From Halalkalibacter oceani (lineage in GTDB: Bacteria; Bacillota; Bacilli; Bacillales; Bacillaceae_D): a DNA stretch of 64,000 bases. The stretch lies in NCBI RefSeq assembly GCF_023715605.1, contig NZ_JAMBOL010000002.1:248001-312000 (forward strand), given 5' to 3'. The position numbers and the translations under genes are program-made. The notes beneath the pieces are model-generated. The model worked only from the letters and a program-made list of their open reading frames with translations, searched no databases and was not told the DNA's origin. The stretch's first letter is position 1, and every line of letters begins with the position of its first letter. Positions 1-8,748 of this stretch are shown one piece after another.

Positions 1-1547
1 GGGAAAAGATTGAACGTGAAGCTGATTTTTACGGGGCGATGGACGGGGCAAGTAAATTCGTTAAAGGAGATGCCATTGCCGGAATCGTCATCGTCATTAT
101 TAATCTTATTTTCGGTCTTGTCATCGGAATGATGCAAATGGGGATGAGTTTGAGTGATTCGGCGAATACGTTCACGTTGCTGACGGTTGGGGACGGGCTT
201 GTCAGCCAAATACCGGCGCTGTTGATTTCAACGGCAACCGGGATCGTCGTGACGAGAGCGGCGTCTGAAGGAAGCCTCGGTCATGATATTACGAAGCAGA
301 TTCTCGCGTATCCGAAGATGCTCTATATCGCCGGGGGAACAATCTTCCTCTTAGGAGTCTTAACCCCGATCAACATGCTCCTTACGACGCCGATTGCGCT
401 TATTTTGGTGATTGGCGGCTATCTGCTGTCAAAGCAGGAAACGAAGCTGTTGACGGAGGAATCGAGTGTGGAAGAGGAAGACGAGACGGACGATATGAAA
501 TCGCCGGAGAGCGTCGTCAACCTATTGCAAATTGATCCAATTGAATTTGAGTTCGGCTATGGGTTAATCCCGCTTGCCGATGCGAACCAGGGCGGCGATT
601 TGCTTGACCGCGTCGTGATGATTCGCCGGCAAATGGCGCTCGAACTCGGGATGATCGTGCCTGTGATCCGGATTCGTGACAATATCCAACTGCAACCTAA
701 TGAATATACGATTAAAATAAAAGGAAATGAAGTCGCGAAGGGCGAGCTGTTGCTTGATCATTATATGGCGATGAGCCCTGGGATCGAAGACGAGTCGATT
801 GTTGGGATTGAAACAATTGAACCGGCGTTTGGTCTTCCGGCGCTGTGGATCGGTGAAGAGATGAAGGAGCAGGCGGAGCTGTCAGGCTATACGGTCGTTG
901 ACCCGCCGTCGGTCGTTTCGACGCATCTGACTGAAGTGATTAAACGCCACGCTCATGAGCTTCTTGGACGTCAGGAAACGAAACAGCTCGTCGATCATCT
1001 GAAAGAAACATATCCGGCTCTTGTTGAGGAAGTGACGCCGAATACTGTATCGATCGGTGATATCCAGAAAGTATTAACGAATCTGCTGAAAGAAAATATT
1101 TCAATTCGGAATTTGCCGATTATCTTTGAAACATTGGCTGATTACGGACAAATGACGAAGGACATGGACCTGGTTACCGAATATGTACGCCAGTCATTAT
1201 CGCGGCAAATTTCCAAGCAGGTGACGACACCGGGCGAGCCGCTTTATGTCATTACATTAAGTGGAAGCGTGGAAAAGAGCGTCGCGGAAGCTGTTCAGCA
1301 AACGGAGCATGGGAACTTTATTTCAATGGATCCGGCGCTTTCGCAGCAAATTCTTGAATCGGCCGCGACAGAAACCGACCGGCTGTCGCAAATGGGACAG
1401 ACACCTGTTGTTCTCTGTTCCCCTGCTGTAAGGATGTATGTGCGCCAGATGTTTGAACGGTATTTGCCCCATGTTCCGATCCTGTCATACAATGAGCTTG
1501 AGGCTGATGTTGAAGTGCAAAGTGTAGGGGTGGTGAATGTTGAATGA
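1..1547 (+). CDS. flhA: Flagellar export apparatus protein FlhA (5' end missing)
   Basis: FlhA is the large membrane subunit of the flagellar type III export gate. Its cytoplasmic domain docks export substrates and chaperones. The reading frame is already open at base 3 (EKIEREADFYGAMDGASKFV), which matches the conserved FlhA core, so roughly 160 N-terminal residues lie outside the window. The visible part has the last membrane segments (hydrophobic stretches near bases 70-145 and 325-425), then an acidic linker (EEEDETDD) and the cytoplasmic FlhA-C domain to the stop. Its stop codon overlaps the flhF start (ATGA), so the two are translationally coupled. Identification is secure; the true start is not visible. 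Confidence 0.97.
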   Translation, partial: EKIEREADFYGAMDGASKFVKGDAIAGIVIVIINLIFGLVIGMMQMGMSLSDSANTFTLLTVGDGLVSQIPALLISTATGIVVTRAASEGSLGHDITKQILAYPKMLYIAGGTIFLLGVLTPINMLLTTPIALILVIGGYLLSKQETKLLTEESSVEEEDETDDMKSPESVVNLLQIDPIEFEFGYGLIPLADANQGGDLLDRVVMIRRQMALELGMIVPVIRIRDNIQLQPNEYTIKIKGNEVAKGELLLDHYMAMSPGIEDESIVGIETIEPAFGLPALWIGEEMKEQAELSGYTVVDPPSVVSTHLTEVIKRHAHELLGRQETKQLVDHLKETYPALVEEVTPNTVSIGDIQKVLTNLLKENISIRNLPIIFETLADYGQMTKDMDLVTEYVRQSLSRQISKQVTTPGEPLYVITLSGSVEKSVAEAVQQTEHGNFISMDPALSQQILESAATETDRLSQMGQTPVVLCSPAVRMYVRQMFERYLPHVPILSYNELEADVEVQSVGVVNVE

Positions 1548-2692
1548 AGGTAAAAAAATATATCGCAGCGACGATGCCGGAAGCGATGAAGCGGATTCGC
1601 GGTGAATTAGGGGATGAAGCCGTCATCCTACATTCCAAGGAAGTGAAAACAGGTGGAGTGTTCGGTTTATTTGCGAAAAAACAGCTTGAAGTAGTCGCGG
1701 CGGTTGATCCTGGTCCGACAAGGGTTCGTAAGGAAACCCTTATCAGACCTGCTGCTTCGCCTTCTCCTTCCCCCGCAGCACGGACGAAGCCGGCCGAGCA
1801 GGAACGTTTACTGAAGGAAATGAACCAGTTGAAAGCGATGATTGGAGAACTGGCGACGAAAGAAAAAACGATTATAAGCGAGAACCATGAGTATCCTCAG
1901 CCGTTTCAGGCGATTGAGGACCAGTTGAAAAAGCAAGGGGTCTCAAAGCCGATCCGCCTGCAGCTGCTCAAGCATGTCTTAAAGGAATGGTACGAGCAGC
2001 CAGAGGCAGAGCGGCCCGGCCAGGACATCGAAAAAGAGCTTGTCCGCTATCTCGAACAGGAATTAGCCGACGTCCCATTTGGCGGCTTTTCCTTCTCGAA
2101 AAAAATGATCAACATTGTCGGTCCGACTGGCGTTGGAAAAACGACGACGATTGCCAAGCTCGCTGCCCACCTTCTTTTAAAAAAGCAAAAGAAAATAGCG
2201 CTTATTACGACTGACACGTACCGGATTGCCGCGATTGAACAGATCAAGACTTACGCCAAAATCTTAAATATTCCGCTGGAGGTTGCTTATTCCATTGATG
2301 ACTTTTCCCGGGCGGTGGCACAATTTGAACAGTATGATTATATTTTAGTCGATTCGGCCGGGAGAAATTTCCGCAATCCGCTTTATATCGAGGAATTGGC
2401 AAAGGTTATTGATTTTGAGCAGCAGGCCGAGACATTCCTCGTTCTTTCGTTAACGGCAAAATATGAGGATATGAATGAAATTATCCGCCAGTTTTCCCTG
2501 CTTGAAATTGAAAAGGTGATTTTAACGAAACAGGATGAAACAGCAAGCCTGGGAGCGCTGCTTAATATTCCGTTGGAGCACGGGAAAGGAATTGCTTATA
2601 TTACGAATGGTCAAAATGTACCGGATGATATAATGGAAGCGACTGTTCCTTATGTGATCCGCGCTGTTTTAGAGGTGGATGAGCATGAATGA
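1544..2692 (+). CDS. flhF: Flagellar SRP-type GTPase FlhF
   Basis: FlhF is a third SRP-family GTPase, related to Ffh and FtsY, that helps place flagella at the correct cell sites. The 382-residue product is close to the usual length of about 370. An N-terminal basic B domain and a Pro/Ser-rich stretch (about 60-85) lead into the NG domain with P-loop GPTGVGKTTT at about 193-202, a DTYR motif (G2-like), DSAGR (G3) and LTKQDE (G4-like). It overlaps flhA by 4 nt and flhG by 8 nt. FlhG is its known GTPase-activating partner, so the adjacency is functional. Confidence 0.97.
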   Translation: MKVKKYIAATMPEAMKRIRGELGDEAVILHSKEVKTGGVFGLFAKKQLEVVAAVDPGPTRVRKETLIRPAASPSPSPAARTKPAEQERLLKEMNQLKAMIGELATKEKTIISENHEYPQPFQAIEDQLKKQGVSKPIRLQLLKHVLKEWYEQPEAERPGQDIEKELVRYLEQELADVPFGGFSFSKKMINIVGPTGVGKTTTIAKLAAHLLLKKQKKIALITTDTYRIAAIEQIKTYAKILNIPLEVAYSIDDFSRAVAQFEQYDYILVDSAGRNFRNPLYIEELAKVIDFEQQAETFLVLSLTAKYEDMNEIIRQFSLLEIEKVILTKQDETASLGALLNIPLEHGKGIAYITNGQNVPDDIMEATVPYVIRAVLEVDEHE

Positions 2693-3551
2693 CCAGGCTG
2701 AAAATTTACGCAGAATCATGGATGCGCCGAAAGCGAAAGCGGAGGCGAAGGTAATCGCCGTAGTCAGCGGCAAGGGCGGCGTTGGCAAATCGAATATTAG
2801 TCTTAATTTCGCGATTTCGCTTTCGAAAAAGGGGTATCGCGTGGCGATCATTGATCTTGATATTGGGATGGCCAATGTCGATATTCTGATGGGCCTTTCC
2901 CCGCGCTACCACATTATGAATCTACTCGATTCAGAGCTGTCGATTTGGGATATTATTGAACAGGGACCTGAAGGAATTGCCTATATTGGCGGCGGCTCAG
3001 GTTTCTCAAAGTTTGTGGAGCTCGATGACCGGAAAATGGAACGCTTTTTCTCTCAATTTGAATTAATCGGACAGCATTTTGATTATATCATTTTGGATAT
3101 GGGGGCCGGGGCTACAAAAGACAGCATCCAGTTTATTTTGGCGGCGGATGACGTGCTTGTTGTGACAACACCTGAACCGCCGGCAATGACCGATGCTTAC
3201 GCGATGGTCAAATACATTTATTTAAATGAGGGGCAGATGCCGCTTCATATTATTGTCAATCGTGCCGATTCAGATAAAGAGGGGAAACGAACGCTTGCCA
3301 GCTTTCAACGTGTCGCCAGCCAATTTTTGCAAAAAGAGCTAAACCCTTTAGGCTATATACCATCTGACCCGGCCGTGCAAAAAGCAGTGAAAGCTCAAGT
3401 CCCGTTTGTCCTTTACAAAAAGGAAGCAAAGGCCAGTCTGGCCATGGAAAAGCTGACGGCGCTATATTTGGGAGAAACGGCGAAAAAAGCTGTCGGCTTC
3501 AGTCAGCTGCTTTCAAAAGTGAAGCATCTTTTTAAAGAAAAGCAAGGATAA
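2685..3551 (+). CDS. flhG: MinD-like ATPase FlhG (YlxH), flagellar number control
   Basis: FlhG is a ParA/MinD-type ATPase that acts with FlhF to set flagellar number and position. The deviant Walker A motif SGKGGVGKS is at about residues 27-35, followed by a DLDIGMANVD segment typical of MinD-type proteins. I chose the ATG at 2685 over the in-frame ATG at 2679, because the Shine-Dalgarno-like AGAGGTGG (2671-2678) touches the earlier ATG and is well spaced for the later one. The product is 288 residues. It overlaps the end of flhF by 8 nt. A 105 nt gap precedes cheB. Confidence 0.95.
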   Translation: MNDQAENLRRIMDAPKAKAEAKVIAVVSGKGGVGKSNISLNFAISLSKKGYRVAIIDLDIGMANVDILMGLSPRYHIMNLLDSELSIWDIIEQGPEGIAYIGGGSGFSKFVELDDRKMERFFSQFELIGQHFDYIILDMGAGATKDSIQFILAADDVLVVTTPEPPAMTDAYAMVKYIYLNEGQMPLHIIVNRADSDKEGKRTLASFQRVASQFLQKELNPLGYIPSDPAVQKAVKAQVPFVLYKKEAKASLAMEKLTALYLGETAKKAVGFSQLLSKVKHLFKEKQG

Positions 3552-3572
3552 GCTGCAGAAGGGGAGCGGCGG

Positions 3573-3605
3573 ATGTTTTTCTTCTTTGGCAAAAAACGGC
3601 CATGA
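3573..3605 (+). other. Possible 10-codon mini-ORF between flhG and cheB
   Basis: An ATG-initiated frame encodes MFFFFGKKRP and then stops. It is preceded by GGGGAGCGG (3561-3569), which could serve as a ribosome binding site. It may be a leader peptide, a decayed gene start or chance. Only conservation in relatives would support it. Confidence 0.2.
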
Positions 3606-3656
3606 AAAGAGCTGGACGTACAGACGAGAAAATTTGGGAGAAAGTTAGGGATAAAC

Positions 3657-4718
3657 GTGGAAAGGAAAATTCAAGTACTTGTCGTTGATGATTCTGCTTT
3701 TATGCGGAAAGTAATTTCAGATATGCTTAATCAGGATCCGCGAGTCCACGTTATTGGCACCGCTCGTAATGGGGAGGACGCTCTTCGGAAACGGAAGGAG
3801 CTTCGCCCCGACGTCATGACTCTTGATGTGGAAATGCCGATTATGAATGGGTTGGAAACGTTAAAGCATGTGATGAACGATGACCCTTGCCCGGTTGTGA
3901 TGATCAGCAGCACGACGAAGCAAGGGGCGGAAAATACGATGCTGGCGATGGAATATGGAGCGGTTGACTTTGTCACGAAGCCTTCTGGCGCTATTTCGCT
4001 CGATATTGACCGGGTTGAAAATGAAATCGTGGAAAAGGTCGTTTATGCGGCGCGGGCCCGCCTGCGCCGATCATCGCCGAAGCCAATTGTTCAGCTGCGG
4101 GCGGTTCAGTTTGTAAAGCGACCGAGTCGGACGTTACCGTCTTCGGCTCAGAAAATGATCGCCATCGGTACGTCAACCGGGGGGCCGAAAGCGTTGAAGG
4201 ACGTCATCACGAAGCTGCCGGGCTCGCTGAAAGCACCGGTTTTAATCGTCCAGCACATGCCGGCCGGCTTTACCCGCTCGCTGGCCGAACGGCTTGATTC
4301 GCTCTCTGAATTGACGGTGAAAGAAGCGGAGGATGGCGATGTGCTGAAAAACGGCGTCGCCTATATTGCGCCGGGCGGCTATCATTTGGCAGTCAAACAG
4401 GAGCATTCTTCCTATGTGATACAGACTCATTTGGAGGAACCAAGGCGAGGACACCGTCCATCGGTTGATGTGATGTATGAATCGCTTTCGGCAATTAATG
4501 ATATTGAAACGATTGCCGTGATCATGACGGGAATGGGGGCTGACGGCTCTGAAGGATTAATGAAGCTGAAGCAGTCCGGAAGCTGTTACGCGATTGCGGA
4601 AGCGGAAGAGTCATGTGTTGTCTTCGGAATGCCAAAGGTCGCGATCCGCACGAAATTAGTCGATGAAGTCGTTCATATTCAGGAAATTGCCGGCCGGATC
4701 ATGCGCCAGGTTCAGTAA
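3657..4718 (+). CDS. cheB: Chemotaxis methylesterase/deamidase CheB
   Basis: CheB removes methyl groups from receptor glutamates during adaptation and deamidates receptor glutamines. The product is 353 residues from a GTG start; AGGG at 3647-3650 is a modest RBS. The N-terminal receiver domain has the acidic pair DD at 11-12 and the phospho-acceptor Asp at 57 in TLDVEMP. The C-terminal methylesterase domain shows the catalytic triad context: GTSTGG (Ser near 173), QHMPAG (His near 200) and MTGMGADG (Asp near 297). It is followed by cheC after 22 nt. In B. subtilis cheA and cheW intervene, but they are missing here. Confidence 0.97.
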   Translation: MERKIQVLVVDDSAFMRKVISDMLNQDPRVHVIGTARNGEDALRKRKELRPDVMTLDVEMPIMNGLETLKHVMNDDPCPVVMISSTTKQGAENTMLAMEYGAVDFVTKPSGAISLDIDRVENEIVEKVVYAARARLRRSSPKPIVQLRAVQFVKRPSRTLPSSAQKMIAIGTSTGGPKALKDVITKLPGSLKAPVLIVQHMPAGFTRSLAERLDSLSELTVKEAEDGDVLKNGVAYIAPGGYHLAVKQEHSSYVIQTHLEEPRRGHRPSVDVMYESLSAINDIETIAVIMTGMGADGSEGLMKLKQSGSCYAIAEAEESCVVFGMPKVAIRTKLVDEVVHIQEIAGRIMRQVQ

Positions 4719-4740
4719 GAAAAGTGGGAGGGGGATGACG

Positions 4741-5379
4741 ATGGACTTTTTACAACGGCTGAAACCTTATCATCTTGATGTGTTAAAAGAGATCGGGAAT
4801 ATTGGCGCGGGACATGCAGCGACCGCTTTGTCCCAGCTACTGAATAAAACGATTGAAATGAGCGTGCCTGCGGTACGGATCGTTTCCTTTCAGGAGCTGC
4901 CTGAGCAGGTCGGAGGTGCCGAAACGGAAGTGGCCGCTATTTTTTTAAGAATTGAGGGAGAGGCGCCGGGGAGCTTGTTTTTCATATCGAAAATTGAGGA
5001 CATTGAAAAAATCGTACGTCAGCTGACAGGGATTACGTCTTTTCAGCTGCAATCCCCCCCTTACCATGAAGTCGGGATTTCGGCTTTTCAGGAGATCGGC
5101 AATATTTTGGCCGGTTCCTACTTATCTTCATTTTCTGATTTCACGAAATTGATTTTGCAGCCGTCTGTGCCGGGCTTTAGCGTCGACATGGCCGGGGCGA
5201 TTTTAAGCTATGGATTGATCGAGCTTTCTCAAGTCGGCGATTCCGCGATCGTGATTGATACACAAATAAAAGAGCTTGATGGGGACGAAGAGCAGATGAA
5301 GGGTCACTTCTTTCTTTTACCAGATCCTGATTCATTTGAGGTGATTTTTTCGGTATTAGGGGTGGGAGAGCATGAGTAA
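4741..5379 (+). CDS. cheC: CheY-P phosphatase CheC
   Basis: CheC dephosphorylates CheY-P and binds CheD in the Bacillus-type adaptation system. Both characteristic phosphatase sites are visible as E-x2-N repeats: [15 protein letters not shown] near the N-terminus and [14 protein letters not shown] near the middle. The frame is open further upstream into cheB, but the ATG at 4741 has GGGAGGGGG at 4726-4734 at good spacing and gives a 212-residue protein of normal length. The adjacent ATG at 4735 abuts the RBS and is less likely. The end overlaps cheD by 8 nt, consistent with the known CheC-CheD complex. Confidence 0.96.
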   Translation: MDFLQRLKPYHLDVLKEIGNIGAGHAATALSQLLNKTIEMSVPAVRIVSFQELPEQVGGAETEVAAIFLRIEGEAPGSLFFISKIEDIEKIVRQLTGITSFQLQSPPYHEVGISAFQEIGNILAGSYLSSFSDFTKLILQPSVPGFSVDMAGAILSYGLIELSQVGDSAIVIDTQIKELDGDEEQMKGHFFLLPDPDSFEVIFSVLGVGEHE

Positions 5380-5860
5380 TGTCATCAAGGTTGGAATGGC
5401 TGAGTTGAATACGGTTGGCCCCCCGGATACGATTCGCACCTCAGGGCTCGGCTCCTGCGTTGGACTTGTCTTATATGATGAAATAAGACTCGTAGCAGGC
5501 ATGGCCCATGTGATGCTGCCAAGCTCATCACTCTGCAGGCAAGCCCGTCCAAACCCGGCCAAGTATGCCGACACCGCGATTCCGGCACTGTTAAAATGTC
5601 TGGAAGAGGATGGAGCGAGAATGTTTTCCTTAAAAGCAAAGCTGGCAGGCGGGGCGCAAATGTTTTCGTTTTCAACAGGAAATGACATGATGCGCATTGG
5701 ACCGCGAAATGTGGAAGCGATAAAGGAAAAACTCAATCAATTGCGAATTCCTATTATAGCGGAAGATGTAGGGGGAAGCAGTGGACGGACCATTGAGTTC
5801 GACCCTCAATCGAAAAAGCTGCACATTCGTACAGTGAACCAAGGGACAAAGGAGATATAA
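5372..5860 (+). CDS. cheD: Chemoreceptor glutamine deamidase CheD
   Basis: CheD deamidates receptor glutamines and stimulates CheC. The 162-residue product is the family's usual size. The catalytic Cys lies in GLGSCVGL (about residue 28) and the His in AGMAHVMLP (about 45). The GGAQMF segment is typical of the family. It starts inside the last codons of cheC, so translation is probably coupled. Retention of cheB, cheC and cheD without cheA and cheW in the same cluster implies the kinase and coupling protein are encoded elsewhere or missing. Confidence 0.96.
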   Translation: MSNVIKVGMAELNTVGPPDTIRTSGLGSCVGLVLYDEIRLVAGMAHVMLPSSSLCRQARPNPAKYADTAIPALLKCLEEDGARMFSLKAKLAGGAQMFSFSTGNDMMRIGPRNVEAIKEKLNQLRIPIIAEDVGGSSGRTIEFDPQSKKLHIRTVNQGTKEI

Positions 5861-5862
5861 TC

Positions 5863-6183
5863 TTGTTTCATCCATTGATTATTCATTTTATTGTAGCCTG
5901 CTTTGCCGGAATACTTGTCTTTGTTGCTTCTCTCACCACGAATTTGCTTGTGACATCGTTTATCCGCTTCTGTCTTGCTTTTGTGGCCGGGTGGATCTTG
6001 ACTTACGGCTTTCGCTTTTTATGGCAGCTGGCTTCCCGCGATTTAATGGAAGAAGAAGCAGGGAATCATGCTGAGCCGGAAGAGCAACAGCCCCAACAGT
6101 CCCGGGAAAAGCAGGAAGCAAAAGAAGAACTGGAGCCCGAACAGACGTCACAAATCATAAAAGACCTGTTGCGATCCGAATAG
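5863..6183 (+). CDS. Small two-helix membrane protein between cheD and sigD
   Basis: I do not recognise a functional family. The 106-residue product starts at a TTG at 5863 behind AAGGAGA (5849-5855), two bases after the cheD stop. It has two predicted membrane helices (about 7-31 and 33-57), then an acidic Glu/Gln-rich tail of about 45 residues ending in IIKDLLRSE. The tight fit between cheD and sigD and the good RBS argue that it is real and co-transcribed with the motility operon. A role in motility is inferred from position only. Confidence 0.75.
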   Translation: MFHPLIIHFIVACFAGILVFVASLTTNLLVTSFIRFCLAFVAGWILTYGFRFLWQLASRDLMEEEAGNHAEPEEQQPQQSREKQEAKEELEPEQTSQIIKDLLRSE

Positions 6184-6198
6184 AGAAGGAGGTAAGAG

Positions 6199-6990
6199 AT
6201 GGCTGGAGGAGATTCAATAGAAGAAAAAAGACTTTGGAAGCAATGGTTCGAGGAACGAAGTCATGATGCTTGCGATGAACTGATCCGCCGCTACTTGCCG
6301 CTTGTTCACTACCATGTTCAGCGAATTTCAGTCGGATTGCCGCGCAGTGTGCAAAAAGATGATTTGATCAGCCACGGGTTAATGGGACTGTATGACGCCC
6401 TGGAAAAATTCAACCCGGAGCGCGATTTGAAATTTGATACATATGCTTCCTTTCGGGTCAGGGGAGCAATCATTGACGGGTTACGGAAAGAGGACTGGCT
6501 TTCAAGAACGATGCGGGAAAAGATAAAGAAAATTGATGCCGCGACGGAGATGCTGGAGCAGCGCTATGGACGGAATGTGACGAGTGAAGAAGTGGCGGCT
6601 GAGCTTGAGATGGACAGCCAGGAGGTTGAACAGCTGATCGCTGAACAGCTCGCCTCCCACCGGCTCTCGATTTACGAACCGACCCAGGAGGACGAGCGAA
6701 ATGAAACCTACGCTTCTGTCATTGAGGATAAACAAACGAAAACCCCTGAGGAGCATACGATGGAGCTCGCTACAAAGCAGGAGCTGGCGAGACTGATCGA
6801 AGGCTTATCAGAAAAGGAGCAGCTCGTCATCAGCCTGTTCTATTTTGAAGAATTGACATTGACGGAGATTGGGCAGATCTTACAGCTCTCGACTTCACGT
6901 ATTTCACAAATCCATTCCAAATCGATCTTTCGTCTGCAGCAGGCGATGAGACCGGACAGAGAGAAACGGGCTCGCTCATTCGACGAATAA
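6199..6990 (+). CDS. sigD: Motility RNA polymerase sigma factor SigD (sigma-28)
   Basis: SigD directs transcription of late flagellar, chemotaxis and autolysin genes. The 263-residue product contains sigma region 2 (LIRRYLPLVHYHVQR, then DLISHGLMGLYDALEKF and FDTYASFRVRGAIIDGLR) and sigma region 4 (LTEIGQILQLSTSRISQIHS helix-turn-helix). AGAAGGAGG directly upstream gives a strong RBS for the ATG at 6199. As in Bacillus, it sits near the end of the fla/che operon, so its expression depends on transcription reaching the 3' end of a very long operon. Confidence 0.98.
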   Translation: MAGGDSIEEKRLWKQWFEERSHDACDELIRRYLPLVHYHVQRISVGLPRSVQKDDLISHGLMGLYDALEKFNPERDLKFDTYASFRVRGAIIDGLRKEDWLSRTMREKIKKIDAATEMLEQRYGRNVTSEEVAAELEMDSQEVEQLIAEQLASHRLSIYEPTQEDERNETYASVIEDKQTKTPEEHTMELATKQELARLIEGLSEKEQLVISLFYFEELTLTEIGQILQLSTSRISQIHSKSIFRLQQAMRPDREKRARSFDE

Positions 6991-7007
6991 ACTAAGGGAA
7001 TGATATT

Positions 7008-8390
7008 ATGATTGAATTAGGGGAGTTCTATGAAGTAGTCGTATCACCAGATAAAATGGAAGCTTCTATTATTCAGCAATCAAAATTACCCGATGACGAG
7101 CACCCTACAGTAGAGGAACTGAAGCAATTTATTAACGAGCAGGGAATTATCTTTGGAATTGACGAGGAAGCGATTGAAAAAGTGGCGAAAAACCCCCGAG
7201 CCGAACAGCATGTCATCGCGACTGGAAAGCCGCCGGAGCATGGCAGCCACGCTTACTTGGATCTTGTCGCTTATTCCAATGCCGATCCGGAGTTGATGGA
7301 TTCGGATAGTGATAAGGTTGATTTAAGAGATGTACTTTATATTCCAACGATCCGCACCGGGGACAAAATAGCGGTAAAGATAGCTGCTACTGAAGGGGTT
7401 GATGGAACAAATGTGCTCGGCCAGAAAGTAGCCGCGAAACCGGGCCGGGATTTTATCTTGCGAAATGGAAAGAATACGCGGCTGGATGAAAAAAATCAAA
7501 CGCTTTACTCGCTTGTCGATGGGCAGATCAGCATGGATAAGTATACGGTTCATGTGCTGCCGACGTACGAGGTGAACGACGATATTAGTATGAAGACCGG
7601 AAACATCTCCTTTGTCGGGAATGTGACGGTGAAGGGCAGTGTCCCTGCCGGATTTGAAGTCAAGGCCGGCGGCGATATCCGGATTGGCGGAACGGTGGAA
7701 GGGGCAAGACTCGAGGCTGGCGGGTCGATTTATATCGGCGCCGGTGTAGTCGGGCAAAATCGCAGCTTCATTTCGGCGGAAGGCGACCTTGAAACAACCT
7801 TTATCAATCAGGGCCATGTCGAGGTCGGCGGTGACATCGTCGTCAAGCAGGCGATCCTTCACAGCAGCTGCTCCTCAGGAGGGAATATCCTCTGCCGTAC
7901 GGGGAAAGGCTTAGTTGTCGGCGGTTCACTTTCCGCGCTAAAAAGCATTCAGGCAAAAGAAATCGGCAATAGTATGCAGACGAAAACCTCTTTATTTATC
8001 GGCGTTCATGAAAAGATTCTGGAACAACAGCAGAAAACAGAGAAAGATTTAGAGAAAACAAAGGATGAATTTGTCAAGCTGTCGAAGCTGTTAAAGACGT
8101 ATCTTGAAAAAGAACGGCAAAACGGTCCGTTAACTGGAAGAGACAAGCTGTCGAAGCTCAAGGCGCTGCATGCTTTTCAAACGGCGAAGGAGTCGATTGA
8201 GCTGCTGACGGCAAAGCAGCAGGAGCTGGCGGGAGAAGCGAAGGCAAATGACGGCTTTATCCAGGCGGAAAACCTGATTCATCCCAATGTTGATGTTCAT
8301 TTTGGCAAATATAAACGAAAGTTGATGTCCATTTATCGGTACCCGCATATTTCGTTGGTTGACTCTGAAATCGTCATAGCGACTAAGTAA
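7008..8390 (+). CDS. FapA family (DUF342) flagellar-locus protein
   Basis: The 460-residue product belongs to the FapA/DUF342 family. It has an N-terminal alpha/beta region, a central right-handed beta-helix-like array of Gly/Val-rich short repeats (for example GNVTVKGSVPAGFEVKAGGDIRIGGTVEGA at about 204-240, spoken here as consecutive short repeats), and a C-terminal coiled coil (about 340-400). FapA proteins are linked to flagellar regulation in some bacteria, but the biochemical role is unsettled. It lies 17 nt after sigD in the same orientation, which supports a motility-linked function. Confidence 0.85.
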   Translation: MIELGEFYEVVVSPDKMEASIIQQSKLPDDEHPTVEELKQFINEQGIIFGIDEEAIEKVAKNPRAEQHVIATGKPPEHGSHAYLDLVAYSNADPELMDSDSDKVDLRDVLYIPTIRTGDKIAVKIAATEGVDGTNVLGQKVAAKPGRDFILRNGKNTRLDEKNQTLYSLVDGQISMDKYTVHVLPTYEVNDDISMKTGNISFVGNVTVKGSVPAGFEVKAGGDIRIGGTVEGARLEAGGSIYIGAGVVGQNRSFISAEGDLETTFINQGHVEVGGDIVVKQAILHSSCSSGGNILCRTGKGLVVGGSLSALKSIQAKEIGNSMQTKTSLFIGVHEKILEQQQKTEKDLEKTKDEFVKLSKLLKTYLEKERQNGPLTGRDKLSKLKALHAFQTAKESIELLTAKQQELAGEAKANDGFIQAENLIHPNVDVHFGKYKRKLMSIYRYPHISLVDSEIVIATK

Positions 8391-8424
8391 GTTTTAGACA
8401 AACGTGCGAAAGCGAGGGAAAAAG

Positions 8425-8733
8425 ATGAGTGTCCGCCCCATTGAAGTGCAAGGTTCGATTCCTCAATCGCAAAAAATCGGCAAGCTTCAGGACCAGTTGC
8501 AGCAGCGTGGCCAAGTCAGCCAGGAACTGCTGACTCAGCAGCAAAAAGAAGAGGATCTGCAAAAACGGCGTCAGGTCAACGAGACGAATGATTCGGAGCA
8601 GGCCAGGTTTCATCATGATGGCGAGGCCGGGCAGCATGAGCAGGAGTCCCAGCAGCAGTCGAAAAAGCAGGAGGAAAAACAACCTGAAGCGAAACACCCT
8701 TACAAGGGCAAATTCATTGATTTTTCAGGGTAA
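8425..8733 (+). CDS. Small Gln/Glu-rich protein in the sigD-swrB interval
   Basis: No family function is recognised. The 102-residue product begins at the ATG at 8425 (RBS GAGGG at 8414-8418) rather than at an in-frame GTG at 8404. It is highly hydrophilic and rich in Gln, Glu and Lys, probably helical or disordered, and ends in a distinct short motif KGKFIDFSG. Both ends sit tightly between the FapA-like gene and swrB, so it is probably part of the motility operon. The terminal motif suggests a conserved docking tail, but that is inference. Confidence 0.7.
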   Translation: MSVRPIEVQGSIPQSQKIGKLQDQLQQRGQVSQELLTQQQKEEDLQKRRQVNETNDSEQARFHHDGEAGQHEQESQQQSKKQEEKQPEAKHPYKGKFIDFSG

Positions 8734-8748
8734 TGAGAGAGGGAAGAA

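Noticed and set aside
4663-4740. N-terminal extension of cheC inside cheB
   Set aside because: The extra residues overlap cheB, and the ATG at 4741 with a strong RBS gives a normal-length CheC.
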